A stretch of 64,000 nt of DNA from Clostridium ljungdahlii (GCF_001636845.1 NZ_LITT01000046.1:244125-308124); one strand, 5' to 3'. Positions 27,037-36,191 are shown, counted from the stretch's first letter. Notes: generated from the sequence alone by a model not told the origin. Numbers and translations: made by a program.

Positions 27037-27546
27037 CTAGTTGTCAAGAGCAGCTGCAACCATAGCCTTTACATTTTCAACTTTGGCATTTGGAGGTATG
27101 CTGCATCCTGATGACATAATAAGTCCTTGAGGTGCAAATTCTTTAACCAATCTTCTAGCATACTTATAAACTTCATCTGGAGTCCCCAAAGTTAAAAGTG
27201 AAGGTGCAACATCTCCCATGAAACACATATGCCCTCTTAATACTTCTCCAGCTCTAAAAATATCTGTTGTGCTATCTGGTGAAAAAATGCATTTACCTTT
27301 AGGCAAGTCAAGGAAATAATCTATAAACCTATCCCAACTCATATCCAGATGAAGGTAAGCAATAGAACCTTCCTCTGCAATAATATCTATAATTCTTTTT
27401 GTGTACTGCCATGAAAATCTTTCAAATGCCTTTAAAGAAAGAAAGTCACCTGCTTCCCTTGCCCCTCCTGTAAATACTGCTAAAGGTTTTACTTCACGGA
27501 TTTGCTTTCTTAACACTTTCTCATTTTCCTCTTCCATAACATCCAT
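27037..27546 (-). pseudogene. UroD-type methyltransferase, C-terminal part after in-frame UGA
   Basis: This frame continues without any shift from the upstream part at 27604-28152, the two being separated by a single TGA. It aligns throughout with the intact paralogue at 29481. The zinc-site residues of MtaA-type enzymes are present: the His-x-Cys of GHMCFMGDV and the late Cys of SSGCSIPPNAK. The first Met after the TGA is at 27546 but has no ribosome binding site, so independent translation is doubtful. Apart from the one codon the sequence looks undamaged. Recent inactivation, readthrough or selenocysteine insertion are the alternatives. Confidence 0.75.
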
Positions 27547-27603
27547 AGCTGCCTGAACCTTGTCAGGAATCTTGTGTAAATCGATAAGGAATTTAGATAT
27601 TCC

Positions 27604-28152
27604 TCATGCAGGACATAAAGCACCAAACGGTGCGCCAGTCATTACACGACCTTGGCATAAGGGAACAATCCCTGCATCAACAAAATTCTGCTCTATTTGC
27701 GGAGCAAATTGACTGAAATACTCTACTTCCTTAAGTCCTTCAGGTATATGCTTTTTGGCATATTCCATGAAAAAATAATTCCAGCCTTTATCAATTATAG
27801 TATCATAATCATCTTCCGTCATATACGATTTTTCATCAATCTGCCAAATCATGTTATCAGGCAATTCTCTTCCTGGTACTTTTATTTTAGAAAGGAAAAA
27901 TGCACCCATGGATGATGGGTATGTCCCAGGTATCTCTATGCTGTCAATATCTCCAAGTGCCTGCATACCCTTTAATAGTTCCATATTACCATACACTACA
28001 TCATTGACAAGATCTGATAGCTTTCCTCCTCCGTTCTTGGTGCAAAAAGCATCTGCATTAAGTACAATTGGTACCCTATCAGTCTTTTTCATATTTATTA
28101 CATCTTTAAGTCTGTTAAGATGTTCTTCATACAATTCTTTTCCAGTTTTCAT
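27604..28152 (-). pseudogene. UroD-type methyltransferase, N-terminal part ending at in-frame UGA
   Basis: 182 codons matching the first half of corrinoid-dependent, MtaA/CmuA-like methyltransferases of the uroporphyrinogen-decarboxylase fold (KKTDRVPIVLNADAF near the start, TEDDYDTIIDKGW in the middle). The frame stops at TGA 27604-27606, where the paralogue at 29481 has arginine in TLFAGRSIKNF. A single CGA-to-TGA change would explain it. Together with 27037-27603 it forms a full-length gene of about 370 codons. It sits downstream of the MFS transporter gene in the same orientation. Confidence 0.75.
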
Positions 28153-28218
28153 ATTAATCCCCCATTTAATTTAAATTATTAACAATTTTTGTTTTTGGAT
28201 AATAATTTCTAAATAACT

Positions 28219-29394
28219 TTAAATTGCAACCTTTTGTTTTTTAGAACTTTTAAAATTCACCACTAAATGAATAACTGCATAAATAATAAAACATACAAGT
28301 GAAAATTCAAATGGAAATCTCAATGATGTTATATTAAATATTTTTTCAATAAATGCAAATACAAATCCTGAAATAAAACCACCTATACTCATAAATGCCA
28401 TGGCAATAGACATTGCAACAGCAGTTCCAGATGCTGGAACTGCTCTTCCCACCTGCATCATGATAGCGGTACCAGAAAGGCTGAATCCTATACCAACAAT
28501 AGTTGCTCCAATTATAAAAAGGATTAAATTTGTTCCACATACAAAGAATATAAATCCCACAGAAGTTAATACAATACCTATAGGAATAGTGAACTTGGAT
28601 AACATTCTAAATGCTGTGCCAAAAACTGCTCCTGCTATCATTCCACCAACTGTAAACATGGTAAGTGCCACTCCTGCTCCAGCAGCATTTCCATAGTGAT
28701 TTGTAAGTACCAATGAAGACATTCCTGTAAGCATTGGATATACTAATAACATTAAAATACCATATATACTTGACCATATATATACATATGCCGGCATTTT
28801 AACTTTTGTAGAATTAGATTTTGTAGTCAACGGAAGTTTTGGGAAGAAGAGTATAACTATAATAAGTGATACTGCGCCTAAAAGATAAGCAAGAAAAGTA
28901 AATCTCCAATTAACTGCACAAAATATTCCACCAAGAAGTTGAAATACTATGCCGCCAACGTTTCCAACAACAACACCTGCACCCATAAGATTTTCCGCTT
29001 CTTTTGGTTCAAAAAGAGTTAATGTAAGAGCACCACCAAGAGGTGACATTATTCCAAGCCCCGCTCCTAAAATTCCCCTCATAACAAGAATTAACCCAAA
29101 GTTACTTATAAAATAAGGACCAACTCCACCTATTAAAAATAGAACTATTGCAATAATAGTAAGATTTTTATAAGTTATAACTGTGCCAGCTAGTTTCCCC
29201 GATATCAATGAAAATGGAATTAAAAGCAAAGTAGGTATAGTAGCGATAAGCACAACTACACTAAAAGGTAAATTAGGATAAGCTTGAGATATATTTGCCA
29301 GCGCAGGAGAAGTAGTTCCAGTTGCCATTATCAAAAATCCAAAAGAGAGTATTGCAAATATCCATAATGGTTTCTTTCCATTTACATCTTTCAT
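28219..29394 (-). CDS. MFS transporter in a methyltransferase cluster
   Basis: A 391-residue, 12-helix major facilitator. It starts MKDVNGKKPLWIFAILSFGF and has a conserved helix-4 block (RGILGAGLGIMSPLGGALTL) typical of drug- or metabolite-type MFS proteins. It lies between two UroD-type methyltransferase genes on the same strand, so it plausibly imports the methylated substrate or exports the product. This is inference from position. AAGGAG precedes the ATG. Confidence 0.85.
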   Translation of the reverse strand: MKDVNGKKPLWIFAILSFGFLIMATGTTSPALANISQAYPNLPFSVVVLIATIPTLLLIPFSLISGKLAGTVITYKNLTIIAIVLFLIGGVGPYFISNFGLILVMRGILGAGLGIMSPLGGALTLTLFEPKEAENLMGAGVVVGNVGGIVFQLLGGIFCAVNWRFTFLAYLLGAVSLIIVILFFPKLPLTTKSNSTKVKMPAYVYIWSSIYGILMLLVYPMLTGMSSLVLTNHYGNAAGAGVALTMFTVGGMIAGAVFGTAFRMLSKFTIPIGIVLTSVGFIFFVCGTNLILFIIGATIVGIGFSLSGTAIMMQVGRAVPASGTAVAMSIAMAFMSIGGFISGFVFAFIEKIFNITSLRFPFEFSLVCFIIYAVIHLVVNFKSSKKQKVAI

Positions 29395-29480
29395 TATTTC
29401 ACTCCTTCTATTTTAATAATTATTCAAATCGTTTACATAAAACAAGATATTTCTACTATTTTTTATTTGTAATATATACT

Positions 29481-30593
29481 TTATGATTCTAAAGCAGCTG
29501 CAACCATTGCTTTTACGTTCTCTATTTTTGCATTTGCCGGTATGCAGCATCCTGCAGCCATAATAAACCCTTGTGATGCAAATTGGTCAATCAATTTCCT
29601 GCTGTACTCATATACTTCATCAGGTGTACCTAATGTTAAAAGTGAAGGTGAAACATCTCCCATAATACACATATGCCCTTTAAGTACTTCTCCGACTTTA
29701 AAAATATCTGTTGTACTGTCAGGATGGAAAATACATTTACTTTTTGGAAGATCACATAAATAATCTACAAAACGATCCCAACATAAATCGGAATGAAGAT
29801 AAACATTTGCCCCTTCTTCAACCGCAACCTCCACGCCTTTTTTTAAATATGGCCATGCAAACTTTTCAAAGGCTTTTCCTGATATAAAATCCCCTGCCAT
29901 ACGTGATCCACCTGAAAATACTGCTAAAGGTTTATCGGCACGTATTGCTTTTCTTAGATCCTCATAACTTTCTTCAGCCATAACATCCATTGCAGCTATA
30001 ACCTTGTCTGGTATTCTTATCAAATCTTTCACAAAATTTTTTATTGAACGACCAGCAAACAAGGTTTCATACGGAGCTCCTATCATAGCATTACCTATTA
30101 TTGCTACAATACCTGCATCTTTATAACTCTGTGCTATTTTGGGCTGTATTTTTATTATATCCTCCATTATCTTTAAAGGATCTCCTAATCTATTTTTACA
30201 AAAATCTATATAAAACTTATTCCAGCCTTTATCGATTATAGTGTCATAATCATCTTCTGTCATAAACCCAACTTCATCAATCTGCCAAAGAGCATCGTCA
30301 GGTAATTCACGTCCAGGTAACTTAATATTTGCAAGAAAAAAGGCTCCTTTTGTTTGAGGAAAACATCCATATCCCAGTGTACAATCAATATCACCAAATA
30401 ACTTCATGCCCTTAAGTAAGAGTTCATTTCCATATTCCATATTTGTCACAAGATCTGATAGCTTTCCTCCTGCTGCCTTAACACAAAAAGAATCTGCATT
30501 TAAATTAATAGGTACCCTGTCCGTTTTCTTCAGTGCTATAACTTTTTTAAGTCTTTCTAAATGTTCATTATATATCTCTAGTCCAGTTTTCAT
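29481..30593 (-). CDS. UroD-type corrinoid methyltransferase (MtaA/CmuA-like), intact
   Basis: About 370 residues, uroporphyrinogen-decarboxylase fold (PF01208) as used by methylcobamide methyltransferases. The zinc-ligand pattern of MtaA is visible: His-x-Cys in GHMCIMGDV and Cys in AAGCCIPANAK near the C-terminus. LHSDLCWDRFVDYL lies on the preceding strand. It probably moves a methyl group between a corrinoid protein and an acceptor such as a folate or thiol. No corrinoid protein gene is in this window. I chose the ATG at 30593, which aligns with the paralogue's MKTG start and has GGAG before it. The PucR-type regulator gene is divergent. Confidence 0.8.
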   Translation of the reverse strand: MKTGLEIYNEHLERLKKVIALKKTDRVPINLNADSFCVKAAGGKLSDLVTNMEYGNELLLKGMKLFGDIDCTLGYGCFPQTKGAFFLANIKLPGRELPDDALWQIDEVGFMTEDDYDTIIDKGWNKFYIDFCKNRLGDPLKIMEDIIKIQPKIAQSYKDAGIVAIIGNAMIGAPYETLFAGRSIKNFVKDLIRIPDKVIAAMDVMAEESYEDLRKAIRADKPLAVFSGGSRMAGDFISGKAFEKFAWPYLKKGVEVAVEEGANVYLHSDLCWDRFVDYLCDLPKSKCIFHPDSTTDIFKVGEVLKGHMCIMGDVSPSLLTLGTPDEVYEYSRKLIDQFASQGFIMAAGCCIPANAKIENVKAMVAAALES

Positions 30594-30743
30594 ATAACTC
30601 CATACCCCCATTATTTATAGAATTACTTTATTTATATCTATAATTATACTTATCTAAATCTTACAAGTCATCCTACAAATGTTAAAAAGTAAGTTTACAA
30701 AACATTACACTTTGTAATATACTTTATCATGAGGTGGTTTCAT

Positions 30744-31100
30744 ATGAATATAGATATTAAGGTTCTTTCTTCTAAATTGGAACAGTATACTCACAAGTTA
30801 ATACTAAAAAATGAAAAATGCACAAAAATTAACTTAGTTAAGTTACTTCTAAGCGGAATGAAATCATTTCATTCAAATGTTTTATATGTTGGAGACGCCT
30901 CAGATTTAACAAATCTTCAACCCACAAACTACCCAATAAACCTTTTGTGTATAAATTATCATAAGGCCTCTGCCTATTCTAAAAATTCAAATATTATTTT
31001 GATTGATACGGATAAAAATAAATATACTATTTTCAACGAAATACAGGATATTATCTTCAAGCTTAAAAATATAGATATATATATATGGAAGAATTATTAG
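30744..31100 (+). pseudogene. PucR-type regulator, N-terminal fragment (frame broken at an AT repeat)
   Basis: 119 codons starting MNIDIKVLSSKLEQ with AGGTGG six bases before the ATG. The frame ends KNIDIYIWKNY-stop, inside and just after an alternating AT tract (31073-31086). The next frame resumes the protein as MEELLDALIHEKG. Loss of one AT pair would join them into one PucR-type protein of about 525 residues whose parts match the usual N-terminal domain and core. The lesion may be a pseudogene mutation, a slippage-variable switch or a sequencing error. Confidence 0.65.
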
Positions 31101-32311
31101 ATGCACTCATACATGAAAAGGGTATTCAACATATTATAGACATTGGATTTAAACTTCTCGGAAATCCTATTATATTTAATGATACTAGCAGCAAAATTAT
31201 AGCCAATTCCATATGTAACAGGTCCATTGGTCATTATTGGGATGACCATATAAAAAAAGGTTACTTTTCCAATGATGCCATGAATTCTGCAAAATTTAAT
31301 AGAATATGGCAAAAAGTTGATAGGCAAAACTCCCCTGTTATGGTAAAAGGCATAGATGATAATAATATGATTATTGAGAAAGTTACAATTGATAATGTTC
31401 TCATAGGATATATATCAGTTACCGAAGCAGAAAGACCTTTTAAAAATAGAGATATTGAACTGGTTTCATTACTATGTGACGTAATCGAAACTCAAATGAG
31501 AAATGATAAATTCTACAAATACACTAAAGGTACCACTTATGAAAGCTTTCTAAAGGATTTGTTAGATAACGCTGTTACAGATAGGGAACTAGTGATGAAT
31601 AAAATACGATCTTTGAATTTTGATATTAACTCAGGAGCTTATATACTTATTTTTGATATCAACCAGTATTCTCAAAAAAAAGTACCATTGACATACTTGA
31701 GATATAAAATTTCTGGTATTATTCAAGAAAATAAATCGTTGATATATAATAATCACATTGTATTGCTCATTAACGATCATACAAAAATTATCATTTTTGA
31801 AAATAAATTTGAAGTTTTAAAAAAATTTCTTAAAAAAAATAATTTATATGCGGGGCTTAGTAACTGCATAACAGACTTTACGAATTTACAATATTATTAT
31901 AAACAATCATTAAAGGCAATTGAACTTGGGGTTAGCCTTAATATTGACAAGGTGTTTTATATATATGAAAATTATGTAGTATACGATTTACTAGATAGTC
32001 TTTCTACTTATGAAAATATAGAAAGATTTTGTCACCCTTCTTTATATTTACTAATTCAATATGATCGCAAAAATAATACCTGTTTAACTAAAAGCCTCTA
32101 TGTATATTTGATGAATAATAGAAATCAATCAGTATCTGCAAACGTCCTACACATACATCGTGCATCAATGTTTTATCGTATTGATAAGATAAAACAGATT
32201 ATGAAAATAAATCTTAACGATCCAAATATTATACATCATATATACTTATCCCTTCACATCCTTGAATTAATGCATAAAAATGAATTTATATTTGAAATAA
32301 ATAAACAATAA
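31085..32311 (+). CDS. PucR-type (CdaR-like) transcriptional regulator, main part of split gene
   Basis: 408 codons comprising a GAF-like sensor (about 5-150, LLGNPIIFNDTSSKIIANS), a middle domain and a C-terminal PucR helix-turn-helix. The HTH is seen as SANVLHIHRASMFYRIDKIK, the variant of N-x-x-x-T-A-x-x-L-x-V-H-x-N-T-L-x-Y-R-L that defines the family. It is divergent from the methyltransferase-MFS genes and probably controls them. Its own ATG has no ribosome binding site and lies in the AT tract, so it is best read as the downstream part of a gene starting at 30744. Confidence 0.75.
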   Translation: MEELLDALIHEKGIQHIIDIGFKLLGNPIIFNDTSSKIIANSICNRSIGHYWDDHIKKGYFSNDAMNSAKFNRIWQKVDRQNSPVMVKGIDDNNMIIEKVTIDNVLIGYISVTEAERPFKNRDIELVSLLCDVIETQMRNDKFYKYTKGTTYESFLKDLLDNAVTDRELVMNKIRSLNFDINSGAYILIFDINQYSQKKVPLTYLRYKISGIIQENKSLIYNNHIVLLINDHTKIIIFENKFEVLKKFLKKNNLYAGLSNCITDFTNLQYYYKQSLKAIELGVSLNIDKVFYIYENYVVYDLLDSLSTYENIERFCHPSLYLLIQYDRKNNTCLTKSLYVYLMNNRNQSVSANVLHIHRASMFYRIDKIKQIMKINLNDPNIIHHIYLSLHILELMHKNEFIFEINKQ

Positions 32312-32317
32312 AAATTT

Positions 32318-32353
32318 AGCAGGCTCCCTATGTTTTAAACAGAGAACCTGCTG
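32318..32353 (-). terminator. Hairpin terminator after the solute-binding protein gene
   Basis: Imperfect arms AGCAGGCTCCCT and AGAGAACCTGCT are followed on the minus strand by AAATTTTTATTG. Confidence 0.5.
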
Positions 32354-32359
32354 TCAATA

Positions 32360-33151
32360 TTATTTGTATATGTCATATCCAAACCATTTAGTCGATAGCT
32401 TAGACATAGTTCCATCCTTTTTAAGATCATCTAATGCCTTATTTAAAGCTTCTTCTAACTTTTTATTCTTCTTTTCTATACCTATTCCTATAGGTTCCTT
32501 TGTAAGTCTATCCTTCAAAATAACATAATTACTTTTATCTTTTGAAATATAATATTGTCCAACTTGAGCATCGCACACTACTGCATCAATTCTACCTATG
32601 TTAACCTCGTGGAAAGCTTCTGTTATCTTGTCATATTTTTTAATTTCTTTTATTCCATTTACTTTTGCAGCAGCCTGTTCCCCTGTGGCTCCAAGTTGTA
32701 CACCTACTATCTTACCTTTTAAATCATTTTTAGTTTTTATAGAGTTATTTCCCGCTTTAGTTATTATTATTTGTCCACCGTCAATGTAAGGCCCTACGAA
32801 ATCTATTTTCTTTTTTCTCTCGTCAGTCATACTCATAGAAGCTAGTATAACATCAAATTTCCCCGACTGCAGTGCTAGAACTATACCATTAAAATCTGTG
32901 ACTACTATATTTAACTTTACCCCTAATTTTTGAGCAAGTGCATTGCCTAAATCTATATCAAACCCAGACAATTTGTTCTTGTTATCTCTAAATTCCATAG
33001 GTGGATAGGAATCATCTAACCCTATAGTTAATTTACCTGCATCCTTAACTCTATTAAGGGAATTATCCTGTTCTCCTGCATTAGTACCACATCCTGTAAA
33101 AAGCGTAAACACCATAATTGCACTTAACATTATCATACCTATTTTTTTCAT
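32360..33151 (-). CDS. Amino-acid-type ABC transporter solute-binding lipoprotein (orphan)
   Basis: About 263 residues, family 3 extracellular solute-binding protein. A lipoprotein signal (MKKIGMIMLSAIMVFTLFTG followed by Cys) leads into the fold, with the opening KLTIGLDDSYPPMEFRD, the mid-domain motif FDVILASMSMTDERKKKIDF and the C-terminal LKKDGTMSKLSTKWFG. It should bind a polar amino acid or similar compound at the outer membrane face of the cell. I chose the ATG at 33151, preceded by GAGGGGG. No permease or ATPase gene is adjacent, so its partners lie elsewhere. Confidence 0.9.
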   Translation of the reverse strand: MKKIGMIMLSAIMVFTLFTGCGTNAGEQDNSLNRVKDAGKLTIGLDDSYPPMEFRDNKNKLSGFDIDLGNALAQKLGVKLNIVVTDFNGIVLALQSGKFDVILASMSMTDERKKKIDFVGPYIDGGQIIITKAGNNSIKTKNDLKGKIVGVQLGATGEQAAAKVNGIKEIKKYDKITEAFHEVNIGRIDAVVCDAQVGQYYISKDKSNYVILKDRLTKEPIGIGIEKKNKKLEEALNKALDDLKKDGTMSKLSTKWFGYDIYK

Positions 33152-33252
33152 ATTTTTTTGCCCCCTCATTTTTTATAATTATACATTTAATGCTATAATT
33201 ATGCAATAGTAATATTAAAAAATTGGGAAATAAAAAATATGTATTTCACTAT

Positions 33253-33522
33253 TTAATATATTTTCTTAGGAATAAATGCTATACTGTATTTCATAGGTAT
33301 ATTATTTTTTAGCAAAGGTTTCTTTTTAGTTATTTGATTTATCTCTTCTAATGTTTTTGCAGTAAATACAATCTTTCCACCTCTTTTGCTGTTGTAAATA
33401 CCACCACCTATTAAATATTTATTTGAATTTATATTGAAATTATTTACTTTAGTTTTCTTATACAATTCTTCAGATTTATCTCCCTTATAATTTATACTTA
33501 CAAATATATTATAATTACTCAT
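33253..33522 (-). CDS. Hypothetical small protein
   Basis: 89 residues beginning MSNYNIFVSINYKGDKSEEL. The strand-like segment KIVFTAKTLEEINQITKKKP and ending MKYSIAFIPKKIY faintly recall YciI-like ferredoxin-fold proteins, but the active-site residues of that family are not evident. AGGAGG lies five bases before the ATG, which supports real translation. It is a single gene between the binding protein and a divergent AI-2E family gene. Function unknown. Confidence 0.6.
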   Translation of the reverse strand: MSNYNIFVSINYKGDKSEELYKKTKVNNFNINSNKYLIGGGIYNSKRGGKIVFTAKTLEEINQITKKKPLLKNNIPMKYSIAFIPKKIY

Positions 33523-33885
33523 TTTACCTCCTAAGATTGATATTTATTAATTTATACTAAAAGTTGCAATCATTATGTTGTCTTAAAATCATTATACCGA
33601 ACATATGTTTGTATGTCAAATATTATCTACTATAATTATATTTTATATTCTAAATTTAATGCCTAGAATACAAACCTTAGACTAACTAAAATATTTTTAC
33701 AATAATAAAATTTGTCAAAATGTTCCTTTGTGTGAGTTAATATAAAGACTAGAACCCTTATATTATCATAAATTAAAAAATTATTATCAAAATTACTTGT
33801 TTTTATATAAAATACTACTTGAATTTTGGGTAAAATACTTTTTATAATATATAATATAATGACAATAAATTTAAGGAGAGATTAG
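33523..33885. other. Intergenic region between divergent genes
   Basis: About 360 AT-rich bases. A plausible plus-strand promoter for the AI-2E family gene is annotated separately at 33819-33848. A possible minus-strand -35 (TTGACA) lies near 33713-33718. Nothing else is recognised. Confidence 0.45.
33819..33848 (+). promoter_or_regulatory. Candidate sigma-A promoter of the AI-2E family gene
   Basis: TTGAAT and TATAAT are spaced by 18 bases. The -10 lies about 40 bases before the start codon. Confidence 0.5.
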
Positions 33886-34914
33886 ATGTCTTTTATCAAA
33901 GAATTTTTTTCAAAAGAATCCACAAAACGAGTACTTTTTTTCACTTGTATAATACTAGTGGTTTATTGGTCTAAATCTATAATTGATTTGTTCCTATTAA
34001 CTTTTTTATTTTCATACATAATGAATAGTCTTCAGAATTTTCTGCTAAAGCACGTTAAAAATGTTACTGTAACAAAAGAAAAAATTACAACAATTATTTT
34101 ATATTCGCTGCTGTTTTTATTTATTATATTATTAGTTGTAAATTATATCCCCCAACTAATAAATCAAACAAAATATATGATAAATCATGCTTCACAATTT
34201 CAAATACATCCTACTAATACTAATTCGCATTTAGACATATTTCAAAAATATTTAGTAAGTATGCTAGGGCAAATAGATATAAAAAGTTACCTGAGATCTG
34301 GTTTCAACATATCCCTTCAACTAGCAACAAACGTAGGAAAATGGAGTGTAAACATATTTATTTCTATAATGTTAAGTTTATTTTTCATACTTGGGAAACA
34401 TAACATTATTGAATTCTTGAAAAAATTTAAAGACAGCAAAGTATCGGGGGTATATAATTACTTGTGCTTTTTTGGTAAAAACTTTTTAAATTCTTTTGGA
34501 AAAGTAATGCAAGCTCAAATTATTATAGCATTCTTTAACACTATTATATCTGTTATAATGCTTTCCATTATGAACTTTCCACAACTAGTTACTCTTGGAT
34601 TTATGATATTCATACTCAGCTTAATTCCTGTAGCAGGAGTTATAATATCACTTATCCCACTTTCCATGATTGCCTTCAGTATAGGTGGATTTACAAAAGT
34701 TATATACGTACTAATTATGGTTGCTATAGTTCATATTATTGAAAGTTATGTTTTAAATCCGAAATTAATGTCTTCAAAAGTAAAACTTCCTATATTCTTT
34801 ACGTTTATAATACTTATAGTTTCAGAACATATAATGGGTGCCTGGGGATTTCTAATAGGTATTCCGCTTTTTATGTTCATACTTGATCTTTTAGATGTAA
34901 AAATTCGTGATTAA
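33886..34914 (+). CDS. AI-2E family transporter (YtvI/PerM type)
   Basis: A 342-residue integral membrane protein with about eight helices. N-terminal helices at about 14-45 and 60-85 are followed by an amphipathic central region and the conserved C-terminal block (LSLIPVAGVIISLIPLSMIA, then SYVLNPKLMSSKVKLPIFFT), typical of the UPF0118/AI-2E family. Members have been linked to autoinducer export or sodium/proton antiport; the substrate here is open. AAGGAGAG precedes the ATG. A palindromic element with the constant loop starts about 20 bases after the stop. Confidence 0.87.
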   Translation: MSFIKEFFSKESTKRVLFFTCIILVVYWSKSIIDLFLLTFLFSYIMNSLQNFLLKHVKNVTVTKEKITTIILYSLLFLFIILLVVNYIPQLINQTKYMINHASQFQIHPTNTNSHLDIFQKYLVSMLGQIDIKSYLRSGFNISLQLATNVGKWSVNIFISIMLSLFFILGKHNIIEFLKKFKDSKVSGVYNYLCFFGKNFLNSFGKVMQAQIIIAFFNTIISVIMLSIMNFPQLVTLGFMIFILSLIPVAGVIISLIPLSMIAFSIGGFTKVIYVLIMVAIVHIIESYVLNPKLMSSKVKLPIFFTFIILIVSEHIMGAWGFLIGIPLFMFILDLLDVKIRD

Positions 34915-34933
34915 TAAAATACAGCTTCAAAGT

Positions 34934-35160
34934 AAAAAATAAACTTATACTTCAGACATTTTTACAAACACAAGCTCATTAAATATTTTTATAAGTCTAA
35001 GCATAAAATTTACAAAAACCTAAGGCCTTTTGAAAACTCGTACCTCAAACAATTCAAAAGGCCTAAGTTTTTTTCCAAATTTTACACTAAGACTTATATA
35101 CAAAATATTTAAATGTTCTTGTTTATTGTAAAAATACTCCTTCGTATAAGTCTATTTTTA
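34934..35160 (+). repeat. Palindromic 3' element E1 with conserved loop
   Basis: A ~227-bp imperfect palindrome whose ends are AAATAAACTTATAC and GTATAAGTCTATTTTT. The centre is a stem of CCTAAGGCCTTTTGAA against TTCAAAAGGCCTAAG around the loop AACTCGTACCTCAAACAA, followed by TTTTTTT. It lies directly after the AI-2E gene on the same strand and can act as a terminator. Related copies lie at 41988, 50748 and 50956. Confidence 0.75.
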
Positions 35161-35241
35161 ATTAAAAGCCATATATAAAATTTGTAATTTGAAACTTATT
35201 GAATCAAATCGTAATCATCTATAACTATTAATTCTTAACTC

Positions 35242-35676
35242 TTAATTAACTAAAGTTATGCTATCTCCCTCAGATATCCATCCCTCTTCAATAACTCTTG
35301 TAAATATACCTTCCCTTGGCATAATACAATCTCCTACCTGCTGTCGTATAGCACATCCTTTATGACATTCCTTACCTATCTGTGTTACTTCCATAAGTAC
35401 TTCACCTATTTTAAGTCTGGTACCTACAGGAAGTTCATAAAGCACAATGCCTTCTGTAGTAAGATTTTCTGCAAATTTACCACTAGATAAATTCTCAACT
35501 CCCTGTGCCGTCATTTTATCTATACTTTCTTGTGCAAGCAAACTAACTTGCCTATGCCACTTTCCTGCATGAGCATCATTCTCAAGTCCATTATCTTTTT
35601 TAAAGAACCCTCTACCTATAGGTTTTTTTATTTCACCTTTTTTTTCACTTATGTTTACTGAAATAACCTTGGCCAT
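35242..35676 (-). CDS. MOSC-domain protein
   Basis: A 144-residue stand-alone MOSC domain. The conserved late cysteine lies in TQIGKECHKGCAIRQQVGDC, and NDAHAGKWHRQVSLLAQESI is the family's early motif. MOSC domains carry persulfide sulfur for molybdenum cofactor maturation or the reduction of N-hydroxylated compounds. It is the last gene of a minus-strand run after moaC and a mogA-like gene, supporting a role in molybdopterin metabolism. AGGAGG lies upstream of the ATG. Confidence 0.92.
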   Translation of the reverse strand: MAKVISVNISEKKGEIKKPIGRGFFKKDNGLENDAHAGKWHRQVSLLAQESIDKMTAQGVENLSSGKFAENLTTEGIVLYELPVGTRLKIGEVLMEVTQIGKECHKGCAIRQQVGDCIMPREGIFTRVIEEGWISEGDSITLVN

Positions 35677-35690
35677 AGTTTTCCTCCTAA

Positions 35691-36167
35691 CTATATTTCC
35701 CTCTTAAATATACCAGATTTTCCTCCACTTTTTTCAAGAAGCATAATATCGGATATTACCATTCCCCTATCAACAGCCTTGCACATATCGTATATAGTGA
35801 GAGCTGCTGTACTAACTGCCGTTAATGCCTCCATCTCCACTCCTGTCTTTCCCACAATTTTCGTGGAAGCTTCAATGTCAACTTTATTTTTTTCAAAGTC
35901 CAATACAAACTTTATGTCGCATCCAGATATATTTAATGGATGACACATGGGGATTAAACCTGAAGTATTTTTTGCAGCCATTATTCCTGCTACCTGAGCT
36001 ACAGAAAGTACATCTCCCTTTTTTGCCTTTCCCTGTGCAATGATATCTAGAGTTTCCCTTTTCATGTATACGGAAGCTGTAGCCACTGCTTTTCTTTCAG
36101 TATTACCTTTTTCACTTACATCTACCATTTTAGCTCTACCCTGATCGTTTATATGAGTAAGTTCCAT
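35691..36167 (-). CDS. moaC: Cyclic pyranopterin monophosphate synthase (MoaC)
   Basis: 158 residues, full length. The active-site motifs are [14 protein letters not shown] (about residue 75) and [12 protein letters not shown] (about 128). It catalyses the second half of the first molybdopterin step, forming cyclic pyranopterin monophosphate. It is part of a cluster with a mogA-like gene upstream and a MOSC gene downstream, with gaps of 24 and 14 bases. AGGAGG precedes the ATG. Confidence 0.96.
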   Translation of the reverse strand: MELTHINDQGRAKMVDVSEKGNTERKAVATASVYMKRETLDIIAQGKAKKGDVLSVAQVAGIMAAKNTSGLIPMCHPLNISGCDIKFVLDFEKNKVDIEASTKIVGKTGVEMEALTAVSTAALTIYDMCKAVDRGMVISDIMLLEKSGGKSGIFKREI

Positions 36168-36191
36168 AAATATGTCCTCCTTTGTTTAAAG

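Noticed and set aside
27560..27603. SECIS element after the UGA of the interrupted methyltransferase
   Set aside because: The only candidate stem is short and begins too far from the UGA, and the paralogue has arginine there. Kept only as an alternative.
35220..35250. CRISPR or tandem array suspected from repeated TTAACTATTAA-like blocks
   Set aside because: Units are few, far apart, of irregular spacing and not separated by unique spacers.
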